This document shows positions 48,411 to 60,775 of a stretch of DNA of 64,000 nt, in pieces (position 1 is the first letter of the stretch; each line of letters starts with the position of its first letter). The notes beneath the pieces are model-generated. The model did no database searches and had not been told where the DNA came from. It saw only the letters and a program-made list of their open reading frames with translations. Source of the stretch: Casuarina equisetifolia (taxonomy: Eukaryota; Streptophyta; Magnoliopsida; Fagales; Casuarinaceae); the NCBI GenBank assembly GCA_028551475.1, contig CM052358.1, positions 5,582,501 through 5,646,500 of the forward strand, given 5' to 3'. The position numbers and the translations under genes were made by a program.

Positions 48411-48698
48411 TCACGATTCTTCATAAGATTGTACTGCAGGTTTGAACAGACCCACAACCTTGATAATCTGAGCCAAATCATAAAACGCGATAAAGGTTCT
48501 ATACAGACCAAAGAAAAACGCGGATAAAGCGCCAAGAGAACTTAAAGCAATCAACAAACTTGATAGACCCAAGAAATCAGGGTGAACACCTTTAAACCAA
48601 CTATGTGATACTCTTCTTGAGGGACTGTTATTTTCCCTCTGATCTCTCTCGCCATCTCCACGTCCTCTCTCTCTCTCTCTCTCTGTTTGTTGCGGCAA
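48411..48698 (-). other. hydrophobic ORF lacking an ATG, unresolved
   Basis: A 95-codon minus-strand frame, opened by TTG right after an in-frame TAG, contains no ATG. Its C-terminal part (HPDFLGLSSLLIALSSLGAL to AQIIKVVGLF) would make one or two membrane segments, and composition looks protein-like. The ER-rich N-terminal part is just the (GA)n repeat. It may be an exon of a spliced gene, a pseudogene, or chance. The nearest ATG (other frame) gives only 34 codons. Confidence 0.3.
48669..48685. repeat. (CT)n microsatellite
   Basis: About eight CT units, typical of plant 5' leaders. It sits at the start of the hydrophobic minus-strand frame. Confidence 0.9.
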
Positions 48699-51600
48699 CG
48701 GCTAAAATTTTGCAAATTCAACTTTTCGAGTTTTCCCGACCAAAAACCAAAAACTTTGGATCGAGGCTCGGTCTCGGTCTCTAAAGGGCCATCTGTATTG
48801 GGCGATTATGAATTTGGCACAGTTGATTGGCCAACGTGGCGCCTTGAAACCCATAATGATTGTTATCTCTCATTGATCGGCGCCGACAAAGTAGATCGCT
48901 TTATAAAGAGCTTTTGTTATACCCGATCGTTCTGGATTTCCTTACCGAGCATCCAGCTCGTCAAATGGTCCGCCAATTGTCCTCTTGCACTTTCCTTGGA
49001 CCTTCTTGTGTTGGCCACATGCATCGATCGAGGTTTTCCAAGCTACATGACCGCCAATAGGATTGTTTTGCTAAAAGCCAGGTAACCATTCTGGACTGCA
49101 CCTACTAAATAAATAAAAAAATTTATCTGGTGTTTACTGTGATAGAACATGTGGATCAACGAAAAACATACGTTCTCATACTATTCTAAGAATTTTGGAC
49201 CTAAGCTTTGAATCCGCTGATGGACTATGATAAATGTTATTGAATTTAATTGAATTGTTGAGAAAAATAGGTAATCTCATCGACGTAAGGAGTCGTGCTT
49301 TGCATCCTCATTCAAAAGGGGTCTTATGCTACATTGGACTTTATTATTTTAGGTTTTCTTTAGTTCACTACTATCAACTATTGAAGGTATTAGTCATAAA
49401 ATTATTTTAATGTATTCTTAAGGAAAAAAAATACATACATTCAATGTCAAACTTAAGCAAAATAATCTTAAACAATATTTGTTCTCAACTAAGTAATGCA
49501 CTTGTCACCATTATTATTATTATAATATATTGTAAGTTGATCAAAATCATAATCAAGTTAAATCTATTATGAGATGGAGTCCTAATTTAGTAGCATTTTG
49601 TGAGCCAAATCCTGACCGACAGTTCCACATAATAAAGTTTTAACAACATGGCATTATGTTGTAATATTGTGATCTTAATCATATTAAGGTAAGATCTTGT
49701 TTAAACCTTTGATCTAATATATATAACAATCACATTCTCTCTCTTTTTTCTTTTTGTTTCTCGTTGTGTTTCATAATTCGCGAGATATTTAACGTTATAG
49801 TTTGTAAGCTAATATATATATATATTTTAAAGAAAACAGTCACCCTAAAAGCCACTTTAGGGTGGCTAGGTGATGCTATCTGTCTTTATTAAGATAAACG
49901 ACTATTTTCAGCATTGTTTCCAGAAAGAGATCGGAATATTTAAAGCCAATTTGGAATCAACGTGCTGATTGATTGGACTTTAAAACGCTTGATTGACCAG
50001 TTGACGTCCAGGTTGTTTGCCATTTAAAACAATCGATGGAATGGATGTTTATTATTCTTTTACTCGTTTTTCTATCATTTCCTGCCAATGGAAGGTCGTC
50101 TTAGCTGGCACCGCAGGCGCTGCAGAACAAGAATCCTGGTCCGTCGATCCCTTATCTAAACAGTTGCGCGACCGACTGATGTTAGCGGGGACCAATCTGA
50201 CCCGGTCCTTTTAGAATGGAAGTACGACTCCCATTATAGTAGTATGAGTGGACCAAAGTTTCCACACGTGTTTAATACGGCGATATCCGATTGGCTGTTG
50301 ACGTTTCGGTCTTCGTAGTCGGGTAGTTTTCTAGTCGTTCCTTAGCAAAAATGAGACAGTAGTGGGAAGTTTTATCGTGTATCTCGCTCGCACCAGACAT
50401 TCATTTCAGGGAACTGCTGCATTGGTGGCAGTCAGCTGCATATCATGACTCTCGGCCCCACTAACTGGCCAGTAATTTAATTGATCTGATTGGTTGCCGG
50501 CCTGCGACCTCTTCAGTTTCAAAAGGCACAACTACAAAATACGAGATTGTTGGGGATGGTATCGTATCTATGGGAGTTATTCAGACCAGATGATTGAAAA
50601 AAATGCCTGGAATTTTCGAATCAGTTTGCTTCAAAAGAGGATTTTGGACTTTATTTGTTTTGGGTTTGGGTTTGGGTTATTCCCCAGTTTAAAAAAGCAC
50701 CTAATTTCCTGGAGTAGATTCGTTGAATCAACTTGGATGCCTTGAGATAGAAATCAAAAGTGTACATGCAAAAAAAAAAGTTGGTATAAACATGCAACTT
50801 CAAATAATGCAAAAGCCATTATCTATCGACCACCTTCCCCATTACACTCACCACCTGCATTTCGTGTTCCAATGGACTGGAGTTTGAACATTCTTTTCCC
50901 CTCTAAATTTATAAGTTAATTGATTTCATCATTGCAAAATGTGCTGCAACATTTCAAAAGTTTTTATGCAAAATTCTTGCATGTTATTCAACATTCATAT
51001 TTATTGTTGTTAACAAGTACTTTATTCAATTAAAAGCTGAACATTGAAATTTCAACATCAACACCAAATGCACGTGTCCAATGTTAAAAGAAAAATCATT
51101 TATCTTCGTTATCACGATAAAATGTCTTGTTGTTTACAACCAACACATTTGTAACTTTGATGGGATATCGGACCCATTGCCACAATAAATCAGATGTTAA
51201 ATCACCCACAAAAATACAGGTGCATATATGTATTGGAGATATTTAAATTTGTCTTGCTTTCTTTTATGTTATTTTACGATTATTATTATTTTTAAATGGA
51301 CTACAAAACAAGACAATCTGCTTTACCCACGAATCCTTCCTTGAAGATGAACCTGATTCCATATTTTGGAGTTTTGGTACAACGCCCGCGGCTTTACCAG
51401 CCGAGGAAGTAACCTAACCTTGGTTTCTGTTCTTGCCTAGAACTTGGCGGCACAGATCGCCTGCAAGGGCTCTCGGTAGCCGTCGATCGGTTATCATAGG
51501 CAAGGTAATAATCGTGGGAATTTACCTTTTCTAGGGACGCTTTGGGTTGCGGTTGGCGCGACATTATCTACCATTGCCTATATGGCAGGCCGCCCACCCA

Positions 51601-53250
51601 ATCACCGTTTCGTCGGTGACCCGCATTCGCTACCAACCAACTCTCCGTCAATCATTTTGCTAATTCTCGGTCTCGCCCTTCACAACTCCTGGAACGCCCT
51701 TTCTGTCCTCTCCAGATTCGAGTCCAAGATAAACAGTATCTCCAACATTATGCGAATACGGGTCTATGTCGGATTACATTATTACCCCTTCCTCTTGTAA
51801 CCCCAAGAGAAAATCAGGCATCCTTTTGCCAGCAAAAGTAGAAAAATATGTTTTCACGAGTGCACAAGGAATTCAGTCTTTTCAATTCTTTGTATTTGAA
51901 AACTATGAAATGGAAAACTATAACTTATTAAGTACTTTTATTTTTATATTTATATGGTTAATAGTTCCTCATTGCTAACTTTATATATAATTATATTAAT
52001 TTTTATAGTAAATTGTAATCTCATTATTATTTAACTCTTCATTCTCAACCAAAGTTTGGCTTCATCCTTTTTTCTCTTTGAATGCCTTTCCCATCCCTTG
52101 TTGTGGCACTTCTTTAATCATCTTTGACTAAATTAAATTGACAATAGAGTATTTTCTTTCATTTATGTATCAATAGGAAGAATTATAAATCATTGGAATT
52201 TTTGATTTAGAGCCATAAAAAAGCATAGACATTTGCATTTTTAATTGTTTTGTCTCTCTCATAAAAACCAAATATATAAGTAAATATATCAACACATATA
52301 TATTTACATTTTATAAGATCTTTAAATTTAATTTAAGTACTCTTTTGTTTGTAATACCAGGTCAAATAATTTATCCAATAATTTTTTGTTGTAATTCTCA
52401 CTATGATCAAGATTTTGGTTAATAAATAACAAGATCAATCCATTATTTTCTTATTCATGAATGTTACCTTTAAGACCAAAGTTATCATAAAAAGAAAAAC
52501 ATATTATTGCCTTTCTATTTTCACCAACAAATATTTAGATGCCACATTTATTTCTTTTAGAAATGCAAAGTAACCAATAAGATTGTTGTGATTTAGCTAT
52601 ACACGAAAGCAATTAGAAAGAATTTATCTAACCTATTATTTGATAAAGCCTTCTCGAATACTTTTCAATTATTATCCCTTGACAATTTGCTACTCACCTA
52701 TACTTGATTTGCTTATTGTAATCCCACAAAAAAACCCATTTGACCTTTTACTACTTTAATTAGGTCAAGGTAAGATATTTCTAGCCCTTAGAGGTCATCA
52801 TTTATTTGTGAGTACATGGAAGGTGCACGGCTTTTATTTGATGCACCCCATTAGAAGAACAGCAAGGCTAAGCATGCTAGGCAAACTTAACCACCTTGTT
52901 TTATTTGAGTGGTTTATACATCAAGAAATTGACATGATAATATGATATTACGTGGCCAAAATGTCCCAATCTACAAAAAAGTACATCACATAAAGCATCA
53001 TGGTAAAGTTGATATTATCTGTAAGAGCACCCTACACGGAAGAAATTGTGATCAGAAAAATCAGTAAAAGGGTCAAACACTAAGGTGGGGGGCCATCCCG
53101 TAATTTGGCAGTCTCCTTGTTGGATACGGTGTGGTGGTATTGTCAGGCTTCAAAAGGACAGCACTGGAAATCAAGCAAAGTCAAGCCACAAAGAAGGTTA
53201 CGTTCCCTACTCTTGTTCAACCATCTCTCCCCACACCATTAAACCACCTC
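48699..53250. other. gene-free stretch with scattered GC-richer patches
   Basis: No gene can be supported. Frames of 132 codons at 48.7-49.1 kb, 65 at 50.0-50.2 kb and 72 at 51.58-51.80 kb have no recognisable family, signal or splice context. GC-richer patches at 50.08-50.21 and 51.36-51.72 kb may be relics of genes or leaders. A (TA)n run lies near 49811-49825. Confidence 0.45.
49841..49867. repeat. perfect 9-bp hairpin (CACCCTAAA / TTTAGGGTG)
   Basis: CACCCTAAA (49841-49849), a 6-nt loop AGCCAC, then TTTAGGGTG (49856-49864), followed by GCT which partly mirrors the loop. It has the look of a small inverted-repeat element end or a structured spacer. Confidence 0.8.
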
Positions 53251-53494
53251 CCTCCACCACCCTCCTCTCCCTTTGTATGGAGAGGAGAGACATAAAAACA
53301 AAAGGTGGTAGATGCATGAGCCACAAGCATAATACATACTTTCTTTCTCTCCCTTCTCTCTCCTACACGCTCACCACCTTTCCATCCTAAAATCCTAATC
53401 CCTTTGCTTATTTCCAACAATTTCTCACCAACCCTCTTCGATTATATCCGCCGCTTATATCCTCCCACTGCCGCCACCTTCTCCGCCTCTTCAG
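53251..53494 (+). promoter_or_regulatory. probable 5' UTR exon of the APD1-like gene
   Basis: CT- and CCACC-rich sequence typical of a plant leader, ending with TCTTCAG followed by a GTACAA donor at 53495. The exon start is not defined; only the donor side can be seen. It would be joined to sequence beginning near 55141 just upstream of the start codon, making a leader intron of about 1.65 kb. Confidence 0.5.
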
Positions 53495-54590
53495 GTACAA
53501 ACAATGTCTTCCTTTTCCTACTTGCCCAGTTCTTCTCCTTGCTTTCTGGGAGTCCATGCTTGACTTGTCTGCCGGGTCTTTGGTCATAAGCATTCCGCGT
53601 TGACGACCTGGAGGGCAGAGAACTGTTCTTTTTCTAGTATTGGCTTTCTGGGTTTCCTGATTCTTGTGTTTTGGCTTTTAAAAGAGTCGTTTTGGACTTT
53701 GTTCCGTACATAGTGATTGAGTTTGTCTTCACGATTAGCCCTTCCAGGAAAGGTGGTAGGCTGGTCGAGTTGACTTGGTTCCTGAGGAGAGAGATCAAAG
53801 ATTCTCCTGAGGAATTCTCTGGGTGTTTTTCTTGGTATCCTAAAATCCGGATGCCATTTAGCATGATGGATTTTTTTCAGATGAATGTGTACAATTCACA
53901 ATGGTTTCCATGCTAGCAATCCTTTTTTCTTCTTTCATTCCTCGTGGGCGATAAGTTTTGCACCCTTCAACTGACTTGCAATTGACGTGCCAATTTGAGC
54001 GGCTCTGAGAGAAGATCGAGCCACTGCTCTGGAAGGTTTTTGGTGTTTGTACTGGTTAGTTTTTAATTTAACCATACATGAGATGTATTTGCTCAGGACG
54101 AACTGAAATGCATATAAAGCCAAGACAAGCTGGGTTTTTTCTTAAACGTCCAGGGCAAATTATTGTTCGTTATTTCATAAATGTATTCCTGTTATAGGGT
54201 TGAGTGCTGAGATATATCTTGGGCATTGAACTAGCAAATGGCTATGAATGTCAATTTTCTACTGTCCTTTATAGCTTCAAAGATGAGTTCAGGGGATAAT
54301 GGTTCATATTGGAGTTAAAAATCAGTATCTTATTTAGCTGCTTCCAGGAATTGTTAGCCTTTGCCCATAGTGTTTTGGAGCTCTAATAACCGTATGCCAA
54401 TTAAATATGGAACTTTTGCCTGACGATTCTTTTACTCGATGCACAGATTTTGTTCTTATCTGGGGAAAAGTCCATCAGTTGCAGTAAGTGTAGCAAGCGC
54501 TGACCTGCAACAACAATCTTATTTGTGGAGAATTAATGTTCTATCCTTGAGTGATTTAATAAGGTTCTCCTTAAGTTTGTAAAATTCTTC

Positions 54591-54631
54591 TTTTTTTTTT
54601 TTTTGTGTGTGTGTGTGTGTGCGTGTGCGCG
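54591..54631. repeat. T-run followed by (GT)n microsatellite
   Basis: Fourteen T then about twelve GT/GC units, inside the leader intron of the APD1-like gene. Confidence 0.9.
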
Positions 54632-54897
54632 ATGACAATGTTTTTGGTAGAAGTAGGTGTATCATTGATGAATCAACACTACTTGTGATACACAGCGGTG
54701 CCATAGAGTAAAATATTTCCATCATATGTTGCTGCCCTCAACTAACAATGTTTTCTAACTTGCGTATGAGTATTCCTCATTCATTTAATATTTTGATCTT
54801 CTTTTGTATAAAAGTGCATGTAAGTTTTAATAGACTTAATTAGAAGTGGCTCATATTATTATTATTGAGTTAATGTGTTTTTTCTTGATAAATGGTT

Positions 54898-55110
54898 GTC
54901 ATTTCAACTATTTTCCATCCGAAGTTTGGTTTCATGTATACGTCTCAAATTATGTTCATTTCAACTATTTTCCATTTGAAGCTTGGTTTCAAGTGTACTT
55001 CTCAAATTATGTATAGTCTCAGATTAGGCATTTAATGTATATTTTTATGATTAATTATTGTCATTTTCAAGTATTGTCATCTGAAACTTAGTTTCATGTA
55101 TTCTTTTGTT
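54898..55110. repeat. diverged tandem repeat in the leader intron, unit about 56 bp
   Basis: Three units built on TCATTTCAACTATTTTCCAT, then GAAG(T/C)TTGGTTTCA and CTCAAATTATG, at about 54898-54953, 54956-55012 and a weaker third near 55068-55108. Non-coding. Confidence 0.75.
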
Positions 55111-55153
55111 ATAATTGCTCTGCCTTCTGTGATCCCAAAGATCTAGGAGATAT

Positions 55154-55174
55154 ATGGGAAAGGCCATCAAGTAA
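55154..55174 (+). promoter_or_regulatory. six-residue uORF in the APD1-like leader
   Basis: ATGGGAAAGGCCATCAAGTAA encodes MGKAIK and stops 28 bp before the main ATG at 55203. If the leader exon starts near 55141, as the splice context suggests, this uORF is in the mature transcript and could dampen translation. Confidence 0.4.
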
Positions 55175-55202
55175 ACCCTTCGTACATTAATTCGAGTAAA
55201 GC

Positions 55203-58200
55203 ATGGTGAGCTTACGAAGGCGCAAGCTCTTGGGACTATGCTCTGGTAAATACTCTAGATGTTGAAATGAGCAAATGCTTCTATTGAATTATCCAGATAT
55301 AGGATGCCACAACTTGGAGTAATGACAAGATTTCTTCTTTTGATGATTAGATGGCAAAATTTTCACTAAGTTAAAAGGAAAAAATTATTGTATATTTTTG
55401 TGCTACTGCTTCTAATTAAAGCTACACTCTGCTGTTGTAGACCCTACTTTTATTACTAACCTGATGAGCCCTTGCAGGAAGCAGTTCTTTCATAGCTCCA
55501 CTCCCTAAGTTTTTCAATGGAACTACTGCTGAAAGTCCCACGCATAATCCCCATCCTGTTAGAGTGCATCCAGTGCCTTCGGGCGATGCACACCAGCCAA
55601 TCGTGGTAAGAATTCTTAGTCCCATTTACTGAGCATACGCATCAGATCCATCGGTCAATTGTTGAATATGCCTTGATAGGATACTATCTTCTAATTTTTT
55701 TGCTACAACTTGTAACATCTTTTCTCTGAAGTTAGCCTTATTTACATATCCAAGATCAAACTTTTGGGACGACTTTATATTTTCATCATGTAGCCAATTC
55801 CATGTGAACACAATGGTGGACTTGATTGGCATATATTTTTTGACCAATGCCTTGAAAAATTTAAGCTGCATTAGATTCTATCCTTTGTTGGGATAGTTGT
55901 TAACGAATCTGCTGGATATTTGCAAGAACTTTGATTTCCATTAAATTATTCAATCTTACATCTTTAGTCACTTGATATTTCCTAGACTAAAGTAGGCCCT
56001 GGATCATCAAATGAGTCTGGTTCAACCTCGTCGAAAGAGCAGCCCATTCAATCAGTTGCAGGTTTGTTGTTCAGTGAATTATCTGTGCTATTAGTGCTCG
56101 AGTTAAATATGACAGATGGGGCTCAAATTAGTTCATTCATTTCCTTTACAAAGAGTTAGTCTTTTGGAGAATATTTGTATTTTAATGTATAAAATGATCA
56201 CAATTTGGATGCCTTTCGAGGATATTAGAAAATATATTTCTTAATCTTAAACAAACTGATTAAGATTTTTTAGGGGAGTGTTTTACACCGGAAGGATCTG
56301 AGACTAGAAGAGAAATAGGGAAGGTGATGCAACGAAGAAAAAGGTTGATGCATTTGGAACTCTCATAAAGAAGATGTGCACACAATTGGTGCTAGAGTTT
56401 TAATGTTTTCATATGGAAGCCTTCTTTTCAACTCATCACATATCCTGGGTTTGGAAATCTTATGTTTGTAGACAATGATTTTGGTGTCTGAATAATACTT
56501 CTGTCAGTAATTTCAGAGGATACAAACCTCAATATTTCTATGAGTTCTTCCTAAGGGTATTGGCACCTACTGCTCATCCAGAGATGGATCTTCTAAGCCG
56601 CCATGGATCATTCTTTTGCCTAGTAGATGTTCTTTCCTATTCCTGCCCCCCTTCAATTCATCCACAATCTTTTCTTTACGGTCCTTTGTTGCTGCCTTTA
56701 ATCTTCAAGGACCATCATCCTTTAGATTTGCTTCAAGAACAATCTCTTAACTTTAATCCAAGTGTTAAAGATCCTGTGGAGCAATTGAACAACTTGCTTT
56801 TATGGGGAATAATAGAAAGAATGATGATATCATCCACTAGCATCACTTGAAGCCTAAACCTTGGTGGTTTATTTGAAGTAGGGCTTCCACTTATAACGTA
56901 CCATTAAAGTTTGCAAAACTAGACCTTTCCTCATAAATTATCGTGCTCCTTTTCTTCTAGTCTCATTGTAATTTACTAAGTTGAGCATTCAAAGGCATTT
57001 GTTGTCATCGAGGGGGAAGTTCTTTAATAATTGTCACTAGTTCTAAACAGATATCTGCATTCTCAGTCAGCACATCATATAAGTCATTAATACATATCAT
57101 CCAGCCAAAAATTTGCTTGTTCTCCACATAAATAGTCAGAAGCATTCTCAAGTTCTGTATCTGAAATGGATTCTCTTTGTTTTTCTTAAGGTATGCTACT
57201 TCTTCGCAAGATTAATCATTGTGAAGTATATGTCATAACAATGGAAGCTAGCCTTCTGGAGGGTCTATAGTTTGGAAATATTAGTTCATCGGTGACTGCT
57301 GATTTTAAATGAGCAACAATGAACAATCATGCAATGACAGACAAAATATTGCACATATTGAGTGTGTGACCGGACTGCCTTATTCAACACATTTGTGCAT
57401 CATTGCTTCCTGGGATATGAGATCTGGACCCATTTCCTTCTCTCTTGGGTCTTCAGGGTGGTTCCTCGAGTGTTTTGATTACCATCGAACAACATATGGA
57501 GTTTTGGAGTAGATGAGAACAATCATTTTGGAGGAACCATTTATATCATGTATTTCACATAGGTAGGTTGGGGGCAAGAAGTTAAGGTTCAAATGTTTAG
57601 TTTAGTCATTATTGGGTTCAAAGGGAGTGGATATCCTTTGGTAAAGGCTCTATATTTAGGTTTCTGTTTCAGAAGAGTGTTCTATCTGTTCCATGATTTG
57701 ATTTATTGGAAACTTTCAGTTTTCAATTGCATGGTTCCTTCCACTTCCATTATGGAGAACTGATGTTTTTTCTGTCTCTTTCTATATCAACTAATAGAAT
57801 GATATTTGTTAGGACCAGATCCATGCTATGATTTACAAAATCATGGAAAGTGCTTTCGTTTTGTGGAAGTACAAATGGATAATCTATGGTTTTTTCACCC
57901 TTTTGTCGATCTTTCGGGTGTGAAAGTTAGAATTTCTTGCCTGTGCAATTCAACTTATGTTACTGCCTCATTTTTCTATGTTAGGGCCACCAATAAAACG
58001 CAGAAAGCGACACCGGAGAAAGAATTTTCAAAACCAAGAGCCATGTCTGATGAGAGGTGTCTATTTCAAGAACATGAAATGGCAGGCTGCGATTAAAGTT
58101 GATAAGAAACAAATTCACTTGGGGACTGTTGGTTCACAAGAAGAGGCTGCTCGTTTGTATGACAGGTATCACTCTAAATCTCAGCTTGTTCATGCCAACA

Positions 58201-60621
58201 ATCCTTCTTTGCAATTTAAAGTAACCATGAGATATTATGCCGCCCAAAAAATCTTTTGCTGTGTTTACTCGATCTATTTCGAACAACCACCAATCCCCAC
58301 CAAAGGAAAGCAAGATATTGCTTTTCCGGTTGGCAAAGGTGGGAAAACCGTGACCCCTGCTTACAGTTTGTTAGACAAATCAGTTTTTCTGCCTTTTTAG
58401 TTACCTCGGACCCTTTTTTAATGTTAGATGATTGATCACCTTGCTGTCATGAGTGGTGTCGTCTAAGTTTATGGGCCTTGTACTTCTGAATTGTAGCACC
58501 TCCAAACCAAACAATTTTGGTCTTTATGATGTTGCTATCTTGGGCTGAAAGCTAACTTACTGATTTCTACTAGGATATCATAAGAAATACGTTTTGCCCG
58601 GGATTCTAGCCAGAAACACTAATACTTGGCTGTTTGGAACTGAAAACTCTTGAGAGAAGTCTCCAATAAATTTTGGGAATTGGGATTTTTCCTCTGTTTT
58701 TCTAGCTGAAGTTGAGTGAGGGCCCCCTGTCACTAAAGAGATCAGGTCAAACAGAGGAATCACTTAATTCTGTGTCCCCTTCTTTCGATGACATGTTTGA
58801 AGGAAAGATAAAGATGGGATGGAGCTAGGGGCATTGAGTACTTTCCTCATACTTAGCTTTGTCAAAACGACCCTGCAATAATGAGTTGCTCAGCTCTTTC
58901 ATTTCACTTTTTAAGAAAATTATTCTTGTTGATTTAAAATCATCGAAGTTGCTTAATTCTGGGAGCCAAAATATAGCAGAAAGTAAGACTCTATTGAGCT
59001 GGAATTGTAATATAAAAGAAGCAAATACATGGGAAATGCTAACCAGTAGAATTAGAACTCAATAATTCTAAAAGAATATGGATGACAGCTGAAGTGATTA
59101 ATTCTCTGATTTATGAAATTTCAGTTGATCTATGGCGGGAAGTCTAATTTACTTGTTTCAATTAAAATCAGGTAGCCAAAGTCTACTCCATTAGTTGGCC
59201 TATGGACAATAGCTATATAACCGTGGATTCAGGTTGCTACTGATTCTAGACAGCCATCTGGTCCATTAGACTGCATCTAACACCAATTTGTTCATTTGGG
59301 AACCTAGTAGATAAAATATTGGCTATCCACAATTTATGTGGCGGTGGAAATATTTGATTCTGCAAGTTTATGGCTAAGACATTAGGGTAACTAAAACTAT
59401 ATATGCTCCAGTGGGGGTGGTGTAATACAAAGATTTACTGGTATAACAAGCATTGGGGTTTGATAGTTCGGTAAACTCCGAGTTATTCTGGAACTTTGAG
59501 TTTTTTCAGGCTAGAAATGACTTTAGCTGTAGAATATGTCATAATTTGCAGAAATGCAAGTACCTTGAAATATGTAAAAGCGTTTAAGCGAATACGAGAA
59601 TAAGAGCATTTGTACTGTGGGATGTACAAACTGCTTTAAGCTGTGCTGAGCTGCTCTGACTGTAGTCTCCACCCGCGTATTTGGTGCTTCACCAACAAGG
59701 TAGCAATTGAAGGCAGGTGACTCTTTCTGAAATTGCCTGGCTTGCGTGGTGCTTAAGATTTGGGAGAATACTTATACTGAAATGTGGGAAGACAAGATTT
59801 GGAAGATAAGTTCTTCACGAGAACATGCACCCAAACACTGAAAAGCTGTCTTAATTCGCCAAGAATGAGCACCTGCCTATTTATCCGTAAAGTTTTAACT
59901 AGATTGGTATAAGCTGCTATTTGTCTAAATCTGACTACAACAATTAGAACTTGCACGTGCCAATGCATACTGCAGATATAACTCTTTGAAGTAGAATACT
60001 ATCGCAATTATGAATTATCAATTGCTTACTTTTGGTAGTTCTGCTATCCTCCGAACTTCCTGGGTTTCTTATGTTTGGGCTTTTCTTATGGAATCTACTC
60101 TTGCAAAAAGCAGTGATGGTCAATGTCATTTCCTCTGAGCTTAAATCTCCAGGCTAAAGAAAGGAAATCAATTCGTTATTGATGATTTTCGGGTAATCAT
60201 TATCTATCAAGATAGGTTGATTCATTTGCGTCTTTTGTTTGTTTTCAGGGCTGCTTTCATGTGTGGAAGGGAGCCTAACTTCGAACTTTCCGAGGAGGAG
60301 AAGCAAGAACTTAAGAAATTCAAGTGGGAAGAATTCTTGGCAATAACTCGTCATGCAATTACTAGTAAAAGTAATCTTTCAGGCTTAACCGTGTCATTTT
60401 TCTTCAGGTTTCATGTATATATCTTAACAGTCTTCAGGGTTCATGTCCTTGGATGTCTAATGAGTCAATTTATTTTATGAAAATCAGAACACAAGAGAAG
60501 GCTTGGGCCGGGTTCAGAGCGTTCTGAGTCTCCTTTGCAGAGCAATGAATGGGATGGCAAACATGAAGGCAACGGTCTTTCTGCTTCAGAAGATGCAGAG
60601 CCTGATGCATCACCCTCTTGA
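55203..60621 (+). CDS. APD1: single-AP2/ERF-domain transcription factor, At4g13040 (APD1)-like
   Basis: Exons 55203-55245, 55478-55605, 55986-56061, 57985-58165, 60249-60370 and 60488-60621 join in frame to 227 aa. The start MVSLRRRKLLGLCSG matches the N terminus I recall for the Arabidopsis protein. A basic nuclear-localisation stretch KRRKRHRRK lies at about 87-95. The AP2 domain (about 104-160) reads LMRGVYFKNMKWQAAIKV, QIHLGTVGSQEEAARLYDRA and AFMCGREPNFEL, and is split by the intron after LYD. It is divergent from canonical ERF domains (GVYF in place of GVRQR-type, KNMKW in place of RPWGKW). The C-terminal part (about 184-227) is polar and acidic. Known for the Arabidopsis member: a positive regulator of salicylic-acid-mediated defence; assigned here by similarity only. 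Introns of 1.9 and 2.1 kb flank the AP2 exon. Confidence 0.93.
56062..57984 (+). other. intron 3 of the APD1-like gene
   Basis: A 1.92-kb intron. A 96-codon frame at 56.56-56.85 kb and pieces at 57.3-57.5 kb look slightly coding-like, so an old insertion is possible, but I could not name it. Confidence 0.5.
58166..60248 (+). other. intron 4 of the APD1-like gene
   Basis: A 2.08-kb AT-rich intron within the AP2 domain coding region. No supported nested gene. A frame running on from exon 4 past the donor to 58400 is read-through. Confidence 0.6.
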
Positions 60622-60769
60622 AAATTATGAATCAAGAAGGCTGAATTTTCCAGTTCTAACAACAAAGTTCTAGCTGATAGGCCTCCAATTTTTGGTGTAT
60701 AAGCGCCCATTTTAGTGTAATCGTCGTAGGTTTCATTCTCTCGACAAGTATCCGTAATTGCTTTCACTC

Positions 60770-60775
60770 AATAAA
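60770..60775 (+). terminator. polyadenylation signal of the APD1-like gene
   Basis: AATAAA about 150 bp downstream of the TGA at 60619-60621. Position and sequence fit a plant near-upstream element. Confidence 0.55.

Noticed and set aside
48687..49085. 132-codon plus-strand frame
   Set aside because: No recognised family, and overlapping frames are similarly open because this patch is GC-richer; no transcript signals.
51582..51800. 72-codon frame (MAGRPPNHRFVGDPHS)
   Set aside because: ATG start in a GC-richer patch, but no family, signal or splice context; may be a leader or relic.
53671..53916. 81-codon frame in the APD1-like leader intron
   Set aside because: No start context or family features; the intron position explains it as chance.
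56560..56850. 96-codon frame in APD1-like intron 3
   Set aside because: Composition is slightly coding-like but no mobile-element or host family could be recognised, so it is not called.
57806..58096. 96-codon frame overlapping the AP2 exon
   Set aside because: Different frame from the AP2 domain; the real exon is 57985-58165.
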